Assembly: GCA_013373085.1 (NCBI GenBank)
Contig: JABXIM010000085.1
Coordinates: 1-37,285 of the forward strand
Direction of reading: 5' to 3'
From: Oceanospirillaceae bacterium
Lineage (GTDB): Bacteria > Pseudomonadota > Gammaproteobacteria > Pseudomonadales > Balneatricaceae
Length of the DNA: 37,285 nucleotides
The first letter of the stretch is position 1, and each line of letters begins with the position of its first letter. The notes beneath the pieces were generated by a model, which saw only the letters and a list, made by a program, of their open reading frames with translations, was not told the origin of the DNA and ran no database searches. Shown one piece after another: positions 1-7,196 of the stretch. The position numbers were made by a program, and so were the translations under genes.

Positions 1-30
1 AATACAAAGCCTTTAATTATTGTAGGTACT

Positions 31-115
31 GCCAGTGTGGTGAAATTGGTATACACGACGGATTCAAAATCCGTTGCCTTCGGGCGTGGCGGTTCGAGTC
101 CGCCCACTGGTACCA
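31..115 (+). tRNA. tRNA-Leu (anticodon CAA), CCA encoded
   Basis: The sequence folds as a class II tRNA. The acceptor stem pairs GCCAGTG with CACTGGT (the last pair is G-U), followed by A and an encoded CCA at 113-115. The anticodon stem ACGGA/TCCGT encloses the loop TTCAAAA with anticodon CAA at 65-67, which reads leucine codon TTG. A variable arm (TTGCCTTCGGGCGT region) and a T-loop GGTTCGAGTCC are present. It is most likely a host gene. Transposable phages do not need a tRNA as target, so its closeness to the prophage may be coincidence or may mark an older element at 302-1804. Confidence 0.97.
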
Positions 116-123
116 TGAATTCT

Positions 124-161
124 AAAAAGCCCAAATCGTTTAACACGACTTGGGCTTTTTT
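124..161 (+). terminator. Rho-independent terminator of the tRNA gene
   Basis: AAAAAGCCCAA pairs with TTGGGCTTTTT, and the stem continues as TCGT/ACGA after a single A-C mismatch. The loop is TTAAC and the stem ends in a T run. It starts 9 bases after the tRNA CCA end and closes the tRNA transcript. Confidence 0.9.
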
Positions 162-217
162 ATGCCTGACTAAAACCAAAAAAGCCTAACTGTAACGCGA
201 CACATAAAATGAGAATT

Positions 218-245
218 CGCGTCACTTAAAAACGTAAATGACGCG
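218..245. repeat. Inverted repeat CGCGTCA / TGACGCG
   Basis: Perfect 7-base arms lie at 218-224 and 239-245, separated by 14 bases. A related ACGCGAC occurs at 194-200. It sits in the otherwise featureless stretch between the tRNA terminator and the first small gene. It could be a protein-binding site. No function can be assigned. Confidence 0.4.
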
Positions 246-301
246 CCCCATTCCCCATACTATCTTCATATCTCATCAACTTAATCATCAAATAAAGACT
301 G

Positions 302-559
302 CTAAGAGGCTTTTAACAGTGCTGACGCTGGTAGCAATACAAGGGCTTGTTGGTGCTTAGGGAACTCTTCGTTAATAGCAGGTAAAGAACCCTTTAAGAG
401 GTTTCTTATGATTCTTAGTGAACCTGATAGATCTTTAGGGGCGGCCCCTCCATCATCCGCAGCTACTATTGCCACCTCTAATAAACTCATTGCTGAATTT
501 ATATTCTCATGGGCTAAATCTGTTACTTGCCAACCATGGCAAACTGCACGTCGATCCAC
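302..559 (-). CDS. Small hypothetical protein, about 85 aa
   Basis: Not recognised. The reading frame is open from a possible TTG at 565. I prefer GTG at 559 because AGGAG (minus strand) lies 9 bases upstream of it but only 3 from the TTG. The protein looks soluble and mostly helical, with an alanine/aspartate-rich centre and no membrane segment. It is divergent from the regulator at 731, and the space between them carries two palindromic operator-like sites, so the regulator may control it. Whether it belongs to the host, a remnant element or the prophage edge cannot be decided. Confidence 0.55.
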   Translation of the reverse strand: MDRRAVCHGWQVTDLAHENINSAMSLLEVAIVAADDGGAAPKDLSGSLRIIRNLLKGSLPAINEEFPKHQQALVLLPASALLKAS

Positions 560-654
560 TTTCAAAAACTCCTGTAATTATTATTCTAATACGTTTGTCC
601 TAGGCATTTTTCTAACATGCCATATCAAAGAGACAAAGCACTATTTTTCGCAAC

Positions 655-712
655 GTACCCTAACTAGGTACACAATCGTGATTTTTTTGAATTACGTACC
701 CAGTTAGGGTAC
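655..712. promoter_or_regulatory. Pair of inverted 17-bp operator-like palindromes
   Basis: Site 1 at 655-671 reads GTACCCTAACTAGGTAC. Site 2 at 696-712 reads GTACCCAGTTAGGGTAC. The reverse complement of site 2 matches site 1 at 16 of 17 positions, and each site is itself a near palindrome (GTACC(C)...(G)GGTAC arms). They lie head to head in the divergent region between the gene ending at 302 and the regulator starting at 731, with an AT-rich stretch between them. This is the expected layout for an autoregulated divergent promoter. The regulator at 731 is the natural candidate binder (inference). Confidence 0.75.
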
Positions 713-730
713 GCAGGATTTGGATGAAAT

Positions 731-1150
731 ATGCTGTATTCACCAAAGGATGCCACTGGAATTAGGCTAAAAAACATACGAGAGGCGGCGGGCTATCGAT
801 TTAAAAGTGATGCCGTATCTGCCTGCAACGAAACTGCACTGAGTCTAGAGTCAGATGTGCGTTTTACCATGAAAAAGATTAGACGCTTTGAATCCATAGG
901 TATTACTGATCGATACGGAGTCAAGCCGCCCACCTACGAAGAATTGCACATAATGATGCGCACTTATGCAGGGTCACTCGGGTACCTTATATGGGGACTT
1001 CCTCCAATGCTGTACCCGACTGATGCCTATGAAGATTTACTCTCTGTTTACTTGAGCCCAGAAACCTTAAGGCACGTAGCCTGGCTGGCAGACATGCCTA
1101 AACAAAAACGCATTCGCATTATGCAATTACTGCAAGAGGTCATTACTTAG
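731..1150 (+). CDS. Putative HTH (XRE-like) transcriptional regulator, 139 aa
   Basis: The N-terminal part (about residues 9-75) has the pattern of a lambda-repressor-like HTH: GIRLKNIREAAGY, a second helix region, then a PPTYEELHIMM segment resembling the last helix. The inserted charged segment in between is unusual. The C-terminal half (WLADMPKQKRIRIMQLLQEV) is helical and may support dimerisation. It lies immediately downstream of two inverted 17-bp palindromes that probably form its operator. The family call is moderate; the DNA-binding role rests on both the sequence pattern and the context. Confidence 0.6.
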   Translation: MLYSPKDATGIRLKNIREAAGYRFKSDAVSACNETALSLESDVRFTMKKIRRFESIGITDRYGVKPPTYEELHIMMRTYAGSLGYLIWGLPPMLYPTDAYEDLLSVYLSPETLRHVAWLADMPKQKRIRIMQLLQEVIT

Positions 1151-1246
1151 GGGCCAAATATACATTTGTACTTAATTTAGGCTTTCCATTCATTAATCAA
1201 TCCAATACTGTTAACAACCCAAATCAACGAGCAAGGAAAACAGCTT

Positions 1247-1804
1247 ATGATGGTCAAATGCAAAGAATGCAAAACGAAAGTCTCTAGCAAGGCAAAACTC
1301 TGCCCTCACTGCGGTGTTAAAAACCCTGGTGTTAATTATGTGCAAGGCACAATTGGATTAATTTTTATTATTGGTGCAATTTACTTTTACAACTCATCTG
1401 ATTCAGCAGCACCTACAACAACACCAAGCGTCACTGAACAAACACAACCTACAACTGCAAAAAAAGAACCTAGCGCGCCTCAATGGACACAAGGAGGAAC
1501 GCTAGTTGATAAAGGGGCTTTAGATTGGCAGCAGGCCAGCAATGCTAACAAACTTGCATCATGCGCAACCATAATTAGTCGTATGGTGGAACGTGGTATT
1601 TTGACGGACAAAATTCACAATCAATTGACATCTTGGGATGCCCTAAAAATCGTATCCGTTCAAATGCAAAAAAACCTAGATACTGCATTTGCACCTGAGT
1701 CGAACAAAGACTTGAACGTCAAATTATTTACCAGCCAAAAAGTACTTGATACTGCTATTATGCTGGCCATTACTGATGGCTGGATTGAAAATAAAAAGTC
1801 CTAA
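1247..1804 (+). CDS. Zinc-ribbon, single-pass membrane protein of unknown function, 185 aa
   Basis: The N-terminus carries a zinc ribbon with two CxxC pairs (CKEC at about residues 5-8 and CPHC at 19-22). A hydrophobic helix follows at about residues 31-48 (GTIGLIFIIGAIYFY). Next comes a Ser/Thr/Pro/Gln-rich linker (about 50-85) and a helical C-terminal domain (about 95-185). An AAGGA sequence lies 9 bases before the ATG. The layout of cytoplasmic zinc ribbon, membrane helix and other domain is common to many uncharacterised bacterial proteins. It may be an accessory gene of the element beside the tRNA or of the prophage edge. Confidence 0.7.
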   Translation: MMVKCKECKTKVSSKAKLCPHCGVKNPGVNYVQGTIGLIFIIGAIYFYNSSDSAAPTTTPSVTEQTQPTTAKKEPSAPQWTQGGTLVDKGALDWQQASNANKLASCATIISRMVERGILTDKIHNQLTSWDALKIVSVQMQKNLDTAFAPESNKDLNVKLFTSQKVLDTAIMLAITDGWIENKKS

Positions 1805-1861
1805 TTTATAAAAAGCTTTAAGGGCTGAATCCTTTAACAAAGCGTATGCTATATACTAGAT

Positions 1862-1887
1862 CTCTGGCAACCAAAAGGTTGCCAGAG
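1862..1887. terminator. Perfect 11-bp hairpin between convergent genes
   Basis: CTCTGGCAACC and GGTTGCCAGAG form an uninterrupted 11-bp stem with loop AAAA. It lies between the plus-strand gene ending at 1804 and the minus-strand small gene ending at 1933, where a bidirectional terminator would sit. There is no clear T run on either side, so a processing hairpin or a repetitive extragenic element is an alternative. Confidence 0.6.
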
Positions 1888-1932
1888 TATTGGTGTATTA
1901 ATGAGAATTTATTTTCCCTCCGCAATTTATTT

Positions 1933-2079
1933 CTAGCCACTCATTTTTAAAACTCTTATCAACAACCAGAAAAACAATTCTAACATTTCTGAATTTTCAA
2001 CGTAGAAATCCATTACCCCGCCACATAGGTTATGGGCAATAAGTTCTAATTGATCGCAAGTATTCGATTTTATATTCAT
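1933..2079 (-). CDS. Small protein of 48 aa with strong RBS
   Basis: An ATG at 2079 opens 48 codons ending in TAG at 1933. AAGAGGT lies 4 bases upstream on the minus strand and a TATAAG (-10-like) just before that. The protein begins MNIKSNTCDQLELIAHNLCG and ends with a hydrophobic, leucine-rich helix (ELFFWLLIRVL). Family unknown. The good ribosome binding site and placement in an otherwise empty 450-bp stretch support a real gene, although it is short. It may be a regulatory or membrane-associated peptide at the phage right end. Confidence 0.5.
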   Translation of the reverse strand: MNIKSNTCDQLELIAHNLCGGVMDFYVENSEMLELFFWLLIRVLKMSG

Positions 2080-2258
2080 AAGACCTCTTATAGTGAACAA
2101 AAAAGCAGCCTGTATGGCTACCTATTTTATATATAGGGGTTTTAAAACCGATATGGGGATAATTCATCAAAAATTAAACATACGGTTTTTCTCCTACATA
2201 CATCCACTTTAACGGTTTTATTTACTCCACCGTTCAAATCACCCATTTTTATGTAAGT
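2080..2258. other. Non-coding stretch, probable phage right-end region
   Basis: No open frame is seen here. It contains a perfect 12-bp palindrome GGTTTTAAAACC at 2138-2149 and three loosely related (A/C)GGTTTT-type words. One of them, ACGGTTTTTCTCC, resembles ACGTTTCTCC in the phage left-end repeats near 37131. Since it follows the last tail gene, it probably contains the right end of the prophage and transposase contacts. The exact junction was not found. Confidence 0.35.
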
Positions 2259-3242
2259 TTATGTAACTGCCAATAATGCTTTTACTCTCGATTGGTATCC
2301 CGTGTCTTTGGATATGCGATGCTCCACCTCTGTCACCACATATAGGTCATTCACTCGATCTCGGAATTCAATCAGTTCTAACTCTGATTCACAGGTGATA
2401 GATGGATTACCAGGTATGGTGATTGAGACATCGGCCTCGCTGCGAATTAAACGATCCAGCTTTGCTTGTGCAGCCAACTTGGCTTCGTCTCTTGACTGAT
2501 ACAGATCCGGTAATACAAATACTTTGTCTTCACTGCCAACCAAGACGTACTCAGTTAATCCGCTTGGTGTTTTAAGATCGTTCCATTTAGCCCTCACACC
2601 TGTGTAGCGGCTAATATCTTCACGACCCACGCGATAGTTAGAGCATTGCTTTTTACGGATGGTGAATCGGCCTAATTTATTCTTAATGGCTTCACTTTTG
2701 TTTGCACCTTGCGCGATGAATACCAGGACAGATCCTTGTGCTTTGAACATGGCTCCATATTGCTTAGCCAAATCACGTAAGAACTCTATATCGCTTTGCT
2801 CTTGTTGTGCCAGGTATTGGATTTGAATAGTTTCATAAACATCATCCACAACGGCGGTATAACCGTTTTCGCTGGCGATGGCGTTTACGATGACAGCTGG
2901 GGTAGTGTTATCCCAGCGGCGGGACTTGTGACCGCCCATGGCTTCACGAATGTTTAATGCGGAGGCATAGAACACCACCTTATCTGGTGGGCCACTGAAT
3001 TCAGAGCGGTCGAGAATATAGGTGCCTTGATTTACTTGGAGTCTTTCTTCATACCCAATATATAACGTGAAAAGCGTGCCATGCTCTGGAGTGATGACTT
3101 TACCATCTCGATCATCTAAATGGATCTCAATCATATCGGAAGATGTGCCTGGACGATCAAATCGAACAACTTCAAGATAGCGATCATGTACTTGGTTTTC
3201 TAACTTCTTATTTTTCGTAAAAACACTTACGAACGGCTTCAT
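2259..3242 (-). CDS. D: P2 gpD-like late control / tail protein, 327 aa
   Basis: This resembles the phage late control gene D family (P2 gpD, about 387 aa), the hub protein that joins the tail tube end to the gpV spike. The N-terminal part MKPFVSVFTKN and the central GTYILDRSEFSGPPDKVVFYA and LRDLAKQYGAMFKAQG segments fit the family. The ATG has GGAGG 6 bases upstream. It is the last gene of the tail operon, after U and X, as in P2. A plus-strand lipoprotein gene is inserted between it and X, which interrupts the usual tight X-D junction. Confidence 0.9.
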   Translation of the reverse strand: MKPFVSVFTKNKKLENQVHDRYLEVVRFDRPGTSSDMIEIHLDDRDGKVITPEHGTLFTLYIGYEERLQVNQGTYILDRSEFSGPPDKVVFYASALNIREAMGGHKSRRWDNTTPAVIVNAIASENGYTAVVDDVYETIQIQYLAQQEQSDIEFLRDLAKQYGAMFKAQGSVLVFIAQGANKSEAIKNKLGRFTIRKKQCSNYRVGREDISRYTGVRAKWNDLKTPSGLTEYVLVGSEDKVFVLPDLYQSRDEAKLAAQAKLDRLIRSEADVSITIPGNPSITCESELELIEFRDRVNDLYVVTEVEHRISKDTGYQSRVKALLAVT

Positions 3243-3291
3243 ATTGCCTCCAAGTAGGCTACACTGTTTTACATTGATTTAAGGAAACGCT

Positions 3292-3543
3292 ATGAAAATT
3301 TTATTACTTATTATTGCTACATTTTTAGTTCAAGGTTGTGCTAGCCAATATCACAGCTTTCATAAAATGGATAAGGACTTACCTTGGCGTGGCCCGTTTT
3401 ATGGCAGCATGCCTTATGATGAAAAAGTTAAATCTGATTGCAATGCTTTAGCCTTTTCTGGCCCCTATGCCGTTCGTATTCACTTTGAAGATACTGGTGA
3501 AGAACGCACCTACATTTGCAGTGAATATCCAAAATATCAGTAA
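3292..3543 (+). CDS. Small lipoprotein, probable moron (83 aa)
   Basis: A lipoprotein signal peptide is clear: positive start MK, hydrophobic ILLLIIATFLVQ, lipobox VQGC with the lipidated cysteine at residue 16. The mature part of about 68 residues is polar, with two further cysteines that could form a disulphide. AAGGA precedes the ATG by about 7 bases. It is on the opposite strand to the tail genes and sits exactly between gpX and gpD, typical of an independently expressed moron. Lysogen-expressed phage lipoproteins often change the envelope or exclude other phages; that role is inferred here. It is not an Rz1, since there is no proline-rich body and no overlapping Rz. Confidence 0.75.
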   Translation: MKILLLIIATFLVQGCASQYHSFHKMDKDLPWRGPFYGSMPYDEKVKSDCNALAFSGPYAVRIHFEDTGEERTYICSEYPKYQ

Positions 3544-3544
3544 G

Positions 3545-3769
3545 CTATTTTGCGAACGCTAATCCCGTCACTGTTAAACCCAAACCAGCCACATCTATTT
3601 CCGGCAGCGTGATTTTTACACCTGCCGGTAAATGCACGTCGTATTCACATAATTTTGGGTTGGCATCTAATACCTTTTCGATCACGCCCGATGCTCTACC
3701 ATAGTGGGCGTAACAGATTGCATCCAACACATCACCTTCGCTGGTTTGGTAGATTAAATGACCCGCCAT
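3545..3769 (-). CDS. X: P2 gpX-like tail protein (LysM-like), 74 aa
   Basis: This short protein reads YQTSEGDVLDAICYAHYGR then LPAGVKITLPEI. That is the phage tail protein X pattern, a LysM-like fold of about 67 residues in P2. Its ATG overlaps the stop codon of gpU by one base (TAATG), so the two are translationally coupled. It probably acts at the tail tube terminus or baseplate centre. Confidence 0.88.
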   Translation of the reverse strand: MAGHLIYQTSEGDVLDAICYAHYGRASGVIEKVLDANPKLCEYDVHLPAGVKITLPEIDVAGLGLTVTGLAFAK

Positions 3770-4260
3770 TAGAATAAGCTCCCTGTATCGTCATCGTCCG
3801 ATCCGTAACGCTCTAGGGTTAACGTGAACTCAACTTTTCGCGGATCACCATTCGCTGCTAAGTAGGTGCCTTTTTCTTCAATGTCCACAATGCAATACTC
3901 GCCATAGACAAATCCATTACCACTGACAAACATTAATGGTTTACCTTCTTGTGCCATTAATCGCATTAATGTGATTTGTTCGGTACCACCTTTATAGTGC
4001 GGATAGATCACACCTTCTAGCTCAATGGTATCGTCACCAATCCCTGTAAATTGACTGGCGCTTTCACGACCCAAGCGTGGCTGCTTTGCCCATTCATAGT
4101 TATTTGTTCGCGTAATGCTTTGAGGTGCAGCGGTATCACGGCTAAACATAAACGGGCCAAGCATATACATAATGCGAGATGTGTTTTGTATTTGGGCTGC
4201 AATACCAACCGCTCCTTTGGCTAGAGCGGCTAATTGGCTAATTGACGTTACAATGCTCAC
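3769..4260 (-). CDS. U: P2 gpU-like tail protein, 163 aa
   Basis: Length and features match the P2 GpU family (about 159 aa). The signature region is RTNNYEWAKQPRLGRESASQ followed by a conserved IELEGVIYPHYKGG stretch, then RLMAQEGKPLMFVSGNG. The start is GTG at 4260, overlapping the tape-measure stop (GTGA), with GGAG 6 bases upstream. Within the T-U-X-D order of P2 tails it helps terminate and complete the tail tube. Confidence 0.88.
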   Translation of the reverse strand: MSIVTSISQLAALAKGAVGIAAQIQNTSRIMYMLGPFMFSRDTAAPQSITRTNNYEWAKQPRLGRESASQFTGIGDDTIELEGVIYPHYKGGTEQITLMRLMAQEGKPLMFVSGNGFVYGEYCIVDIEEKGTYLAANGDPRKVEFTLTLERYGSDDDDTGSLF

Positions 4261-6101
4261 GCTTCTCTCCGATTCATGATGCCTTCCACTTCAATACGCA
4301 CACGTTCCGCAATTTGTTGAGCCAGCTTTTTCTCATTTATATTGCCACTGGTTGTTACTGTGATCGGAATGTTGAACTCGACATTACCACCACCCACGAG
4401 AGCTGCTTGTGTTGTCGATCGGCTTTCTTGTGCTGGCGATTGAATGCTTTCAACCTGTGCGGTTTCTGAAATGTCTTTTACTTGTTTGACTGTGGCACTG
4501 ACTTCGCCACCACCAAAGATGGCATCCCATGCACCACCTAACACCTCTTTGATGGTTTTGATGGGATCTGTAATTGCGGTTTTAATCCAACTTAAAACAG
4601 AGTCAAATGCCTTTTTAATATCGGCCCAAAGTTCCTCAAAGAACGTGCCTACCTCACCCCAATCGGTCATAAGTAATGCAGCGGTTGCCGCGATCGCAGT
4701 CACGGCTAAACCAATTGGATTAGCCAGCATGAGTCCCGCTACTAATTTGATAATTGGAATCAACGCACTGAATGCAAGCTTCAGCGGAAACAGCCCAATG
4801 GTGGTCAACATACTGGTGGCAAACTTAACTAACGCTAGTGTGCTGACTAATCCCGACAAGACAGAAGCGATCGGGCCAATGGCTAACAACAAACCCGCCA
4901 AGCCTGCTGTGAGTGTTAAAATGGTTTTCACCGTCTCGGGATTAGCGGCGGCCCATGTAACCATACGACGTGTGATGGCAGTGGCTTCTTTGATGAGCGG
5001 TGTGAGTTGTGGCAATAACCCATCACCAATCGTAATCCCTAAACTTTCCATGGCGCTGCGCCATTCTTTAACGCCGCCTTTGGCGTTATCGCCCATCTCA
5101 TCTGAAATACGCTGAGACGTCCCACCCGCTTTTCTTAATTCTTGCTCGTAGGCCATAATGGCTTCTTTGCCCAGGCTCATGAGTTCGGCAATACCGGATG
5201 CAGGTTCTTCACCAAAAATTTCTTTTAACGTGGCGAGCTGTTCAACATTGCCCATGCCATCCATTCCGGTTTCTAAATCTCCGATGATGTCGAGCAAAGG
5301 ACGCATATTGCCTTCGGAGTTTTCAATTTCCACACCTAGCATGGCTAAGGTGTTTGCGGCTTCTTTTGATGGTGCGGTCAAACGAGAAAGCATCGCTCGT
5401 AATGTGGTACCAGCCTGAGAACCTTTAATGCCTGCGTTACCGAGTAAGCCTGTCATGGCTGCCATGGTTTCAATGTCGATGCCTGCTGTCTTAGCTAGAG
5501 GCCCAACATACTTCATGGTTTCGCCTAGCATCTCTAATGTGGAGTTTGAACTGGTGAAGGTTTTTGCAAGGACATCACCGACGCGGCCCATCTGCGCAGC
5601 TTCTAAACCAAAGCCTGATAAAATGTCTGAGCTGATATCGGATGCCCGACCTAAATCCACCGCACCTGCTTTTGCTAAATTCAAAACTCCTGGCATGGAT
5701 TTAATAATCTCGCTGGTTTCAAAACCGGCCATGCCTAAATACTTCATACCGTCTGCCGCTTGGCTTGCTGAGAAAGAGGTACTTTCACCAAGCATACGAG
5801 CCGTTTTTGTTAACTCATTAATTTCTTGTGTATTGGCACCTGTAATAGCCTTCACTGTATCCATGGCTTCTTCGAAGTCAGCAGCCACATTAATTGGTTC
5901 TAATAACGCACGACCGATGGTTTTACCCATGCGCATGGATTCCGCACCAACTAATGACAAGTTGCCTGCGGTTTGTAATGAGCGATCTAATTTTTTACGG
6001 TTATTACCAACGTCATCATAAAAGCGACCCATAGCACGACGGCTTGGGCCAGTAAGTTGATCCACAAACTTGGCAATAAATTTTAAATTTAGATCACTCA
6101 T
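4257..6101 (-). CDS. T: Tail tape-measure protein (TP901/P2 gpT class), 614 aa
   Basis: The N-terminal half carries the TP901 tape-measure core (AADFEEAMDTVKAITGANTQ, STSFSASQAADGMKYLGMAGF, GIKGSQAGTTLRAMLSRL). Hydrophobic segments follow in the middle (about residues 395-470), with a helical polar C-terminus. The start is ATG 6101, not the upstream in-frame codons, because it overlaps the E' stop (ATGAGTGA) and is preceded by AAAGAGAAAGAG. At 614 residues it is shorter than P2 gpT (about 815), so a somewhat shorter tail is expected. Long antisense frames here are codon shadows. Confidence 0.93.
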   Translation of the reverse strand: MSDLNLKFIAKFVDQLTGPSRRAMGRFYDDVGNNRKKLDRSLQTAGNLSLVGAESMRMGKTIGRALLEPINVAADFEEAMDTVKAITGANTQEINELTKTARMLGESTSFSASQAADGMKYLGMAGFETSEIIKSMPGVLNLAKAGAVDLGRASDISSDILSGFGLEAAQMGRVGDVLAKTFTSSNSTLEMLGETMKYVGPLAKTAGIDIETMAAMTGLLGNAGIKGSQAGTTLRAMLSRLTAPSKEAANTLAMLGVEIENSEGNMRPLLDIIGDLETGMDGMGNVEQLATLKEIFGEEPASGIAELMSLGKEAIMAYEQELRKAGGTSQRISDEMGDNAKGGVKEWRSAMESLGITIGDGLLPQLTPLIKEATAITRRMVTWAAANPETVKTILTLTAGLAGLLLAIGPIASVLSGLVSTLALVKFATSMLTTIGLFPLKLAFSALIPIIKLVAGLMLANPIGLAVTAIAATAALLMTDWGEVGTFFEELWADIKKAFDSVLSWIKTAITDPIKTIKEVLGGAWDAIFGGGEVSATVKQVKDISETAQVESIQSPAQESRSTTQAALVGGGNVEFNIPITVTTSGNINEKKLAQQIAERVRIEVEGIMNRREA

Positions 6102-6297
6102 TACCGTTCTCTTTCTCTTTCTTTGGGAATCCAACAGGTCGTACAATTCGATCCAATGCACGTTGACGCCATTCAATTAGCTCCACATACGGAATGGCAT
6201 CGAGATCCGACATTGACCAATGAAATACACTGGCAATGTCGGCATAAGCTTCTTCAATATTTACGAAGGTGCCCCCTGTGATGGCTTGAAGAAATTT
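6094..6297 (-). CDS. E': Tail assembly chaperone E' (made by -1 frameshift from E)
   Basis: In the -1 frame relative to gene E an open frame reads EEAYADIASVFHWSMSDLDA then PYVELIEWRQRAL. This is the signature of the P2 GpE (E') family. It has no good start of its own. A canonical slippery heptamer A AAT TTC lies in the E frame at 6297-6291 (minus strand), 30 bases before the E stop. Slippage there gives an E+E' product of 89 + 65 = 154 residues ending at TGA 6096-6094. That stop overlaps the tape-measure start. E and E+E' would chaperone the tape measure during tail assembly, as in P2 and lambda (G/GT). Confidence 0.82.
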   Translation of the reverse strand, partial: KFLQAITGGTFVNIEEAYADIASVFHWSMSDLDAIPYVELIEWRQRALDRIVRPVGFPKKEKENGNE

Positions 6298-6557
6298 ACG
6301 GTCTTTGAGATCACACGACTTAAATCGGCAATATCCAATTTATAAACAAATTGGGTATCGACAATTTCATCGCAAATTCGAGGTAAAAGCGCAGCATGTG
6401 CATCAACATCCATTTGCAGTACATCGATCAATTTAACGCCACGTAAATCACCACTGGTCGGGCGGCGAATGGTTAGGGTTTTAATTTCCTTTTCACCAAA
6501 GGTTAAAGGCACATCTAATTTGTGTTTAATGGTGATGCTTTGTGCTTGGCTTTGCAT
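6261..6557 (-). CDS. E: Tail assembly protein E, 98 aa
   Basis: This small acidic protein lies between the tube gene FII and the tape measure, the position and size of P2 gpE (about 91 aa). It begins with a beta-rich segment (ITIKHKLDVPLTFGEKEI), followed by TIRRPTSGDLRGVKL, a pattern seen in phage tail assembly chaperones. Near its end is the programmed frameshift site that appends E'. A terminator-like hairpin lies upstream between FII and E and may lower its expression relative to the tube. Confidence 0.85.
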   Translation of the reverse strand: MQSQAQSITIKHKLDVPLTFGEKEIKTLTIRRPTSGDLRGVKLIDVLQMDVDAHAALLPRICDEIVDTQFVYKLDIADLSRVISKTVNFFKPSQGAPS

Positions 6558-6583
6558 AATGTTGTCCTATTTATTATTCAGAT

Positions 6584-6605
6584 AAAAAGAGCACATCCTT
6601 GTGCT
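6584..6605 (-). terminator. Terminator / attenuator between FII and E
   Basis: On the minus strand AGCACA-AGGA-TGTGCT forms a 6-bp stem, immediately followed by CTTTTT (window 6588-6584). It sits downstream of the abundant tube protein gene and upstream of the low-copy E/T genes. A partial terminator there would set the expected expression ratio. The short stem suggests incomplete termination. Confidence 0.6.
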
Positions 6606-6654
6606 GTAATCTGAAATCCATGTTCAGATCAACAAGTGGCCGTTTTAAATATTA

Positions 6655-7164
6655 TTAGAGGCCAATGGCATTATTGATGGCGGCTAATTGATCCACACCA
6701 CCTATGATGCGTTTGTTATTCTCCACATCAATTTCGTGAAGCACTTCGCCATCACGTTCACGCTTGTAATACGTTAACGAGATTTTCACCGTCATCTCCA
6801 CTTGCTTACCAGGTTCCCACGTACCTTGGTCAATCTCGATGATCTTGCCCTGGCACTGGATCACCTCTGCATGTACCGCACCGTCACGATCTTGTGTCGC
6901 GCCTTTGATTGTATGCTGAATGCCTTGACCTTCCAGTAAGCCAAAACCTTTTTGGATATCTGGATCGTAGGTTGCCAGCTTGTACTCGATACCGAGTTTT
7001 TCCATACCCACGTCCACATCCACTTCAGCGTCCATGCCACCCATGCGCACGCTTTCTGTTTTGATGGTTATCTTAGGTGGCGTCACTTGAGACAATGCAC
7101 CCGCATATCCAAGGCCATCCACAATTAAATTCATGTTGCGTAGCACTTCGCTTTTCACCGACAT
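6655..7164 (-). CDS. FII: Major tail tube protein FII, 169 aa
   Basis: Length (P2 FII about 172) and sequence fit the contractile tail tube family: a hydrophobic N-terminal region LRNMNLIVDGLGYAG, then TPPKITIKTE and RMGGMDAEVDVDVGMEKL, and a C-terminal VEMTVKISLTYYK segment. AAAGGAG precedes the ATG. It directly follows the sheath gene FI and polymerises into the inner tube around the tape measure. Confidence 0.95.
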   Translation of the reverse strand: MSVKSEVLRNMNLIVDGLGYAGALSQVTPPKITIKTESVRMGGMDAEVDVDVGMEKLGIEYKLATYDPDIQKGFGLLEGQGIQHTIKGATQDRDGAVHAEVIQCQGKIIEIDQGTWEPGKQVEMTVKISLTYYKRERDGEVLHEIDVENNKRIIGGVDQLAAINNAIGL

Positions 7165-7196
7165 GATGACTCTCCTTTTAAAAATGAATGAATGGA

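Noticed and set aside
31-115. tRNA-Leu as the attachment site of the prophage
   Set aside because: The phage carries a Mu-type transposase and MuB and no tyrosine or serine integrase; no copy of the tRNA 3' end was seen at the right side of the window.
408-707. Plus-strand frame of 99 codons overlapping the small gene at 302-559 and the operator region
   Set aside because: It runs through the palindromic operators, has no RBS and reads as low-quality sequence; the minus-strand gene explains the region better.
2109-2125. TGTATGGCTACC as phage right terminus, paired with TG-type starts in the left-end region (revcomp of TTACA at 37100 or CTCACA at 37240)
   Set aside because: The flanking 5-bp sequences do not match in any pairing tried, so the junctions stay undefined.
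4444-6021. Long plus-strand frames opposite the tape-measure gene (223, 86 and 197 codons)
   Set aside because: They are antisense shadows of a coding region with regular codon bias. The protein sequences are low in diversity (Ala/Ser/Met/Pro-rich) and have no RBS or family resemblance.
6271-6276. GGGGGC run (minus strand) as the E/E' frameshift site
   Set aside because: It is in the overlap and could slip, but AAATTTC at 6297-6291 is a true X XXY YYZ heptamer in the right phase, so it is preferred; the G run remains a second option.
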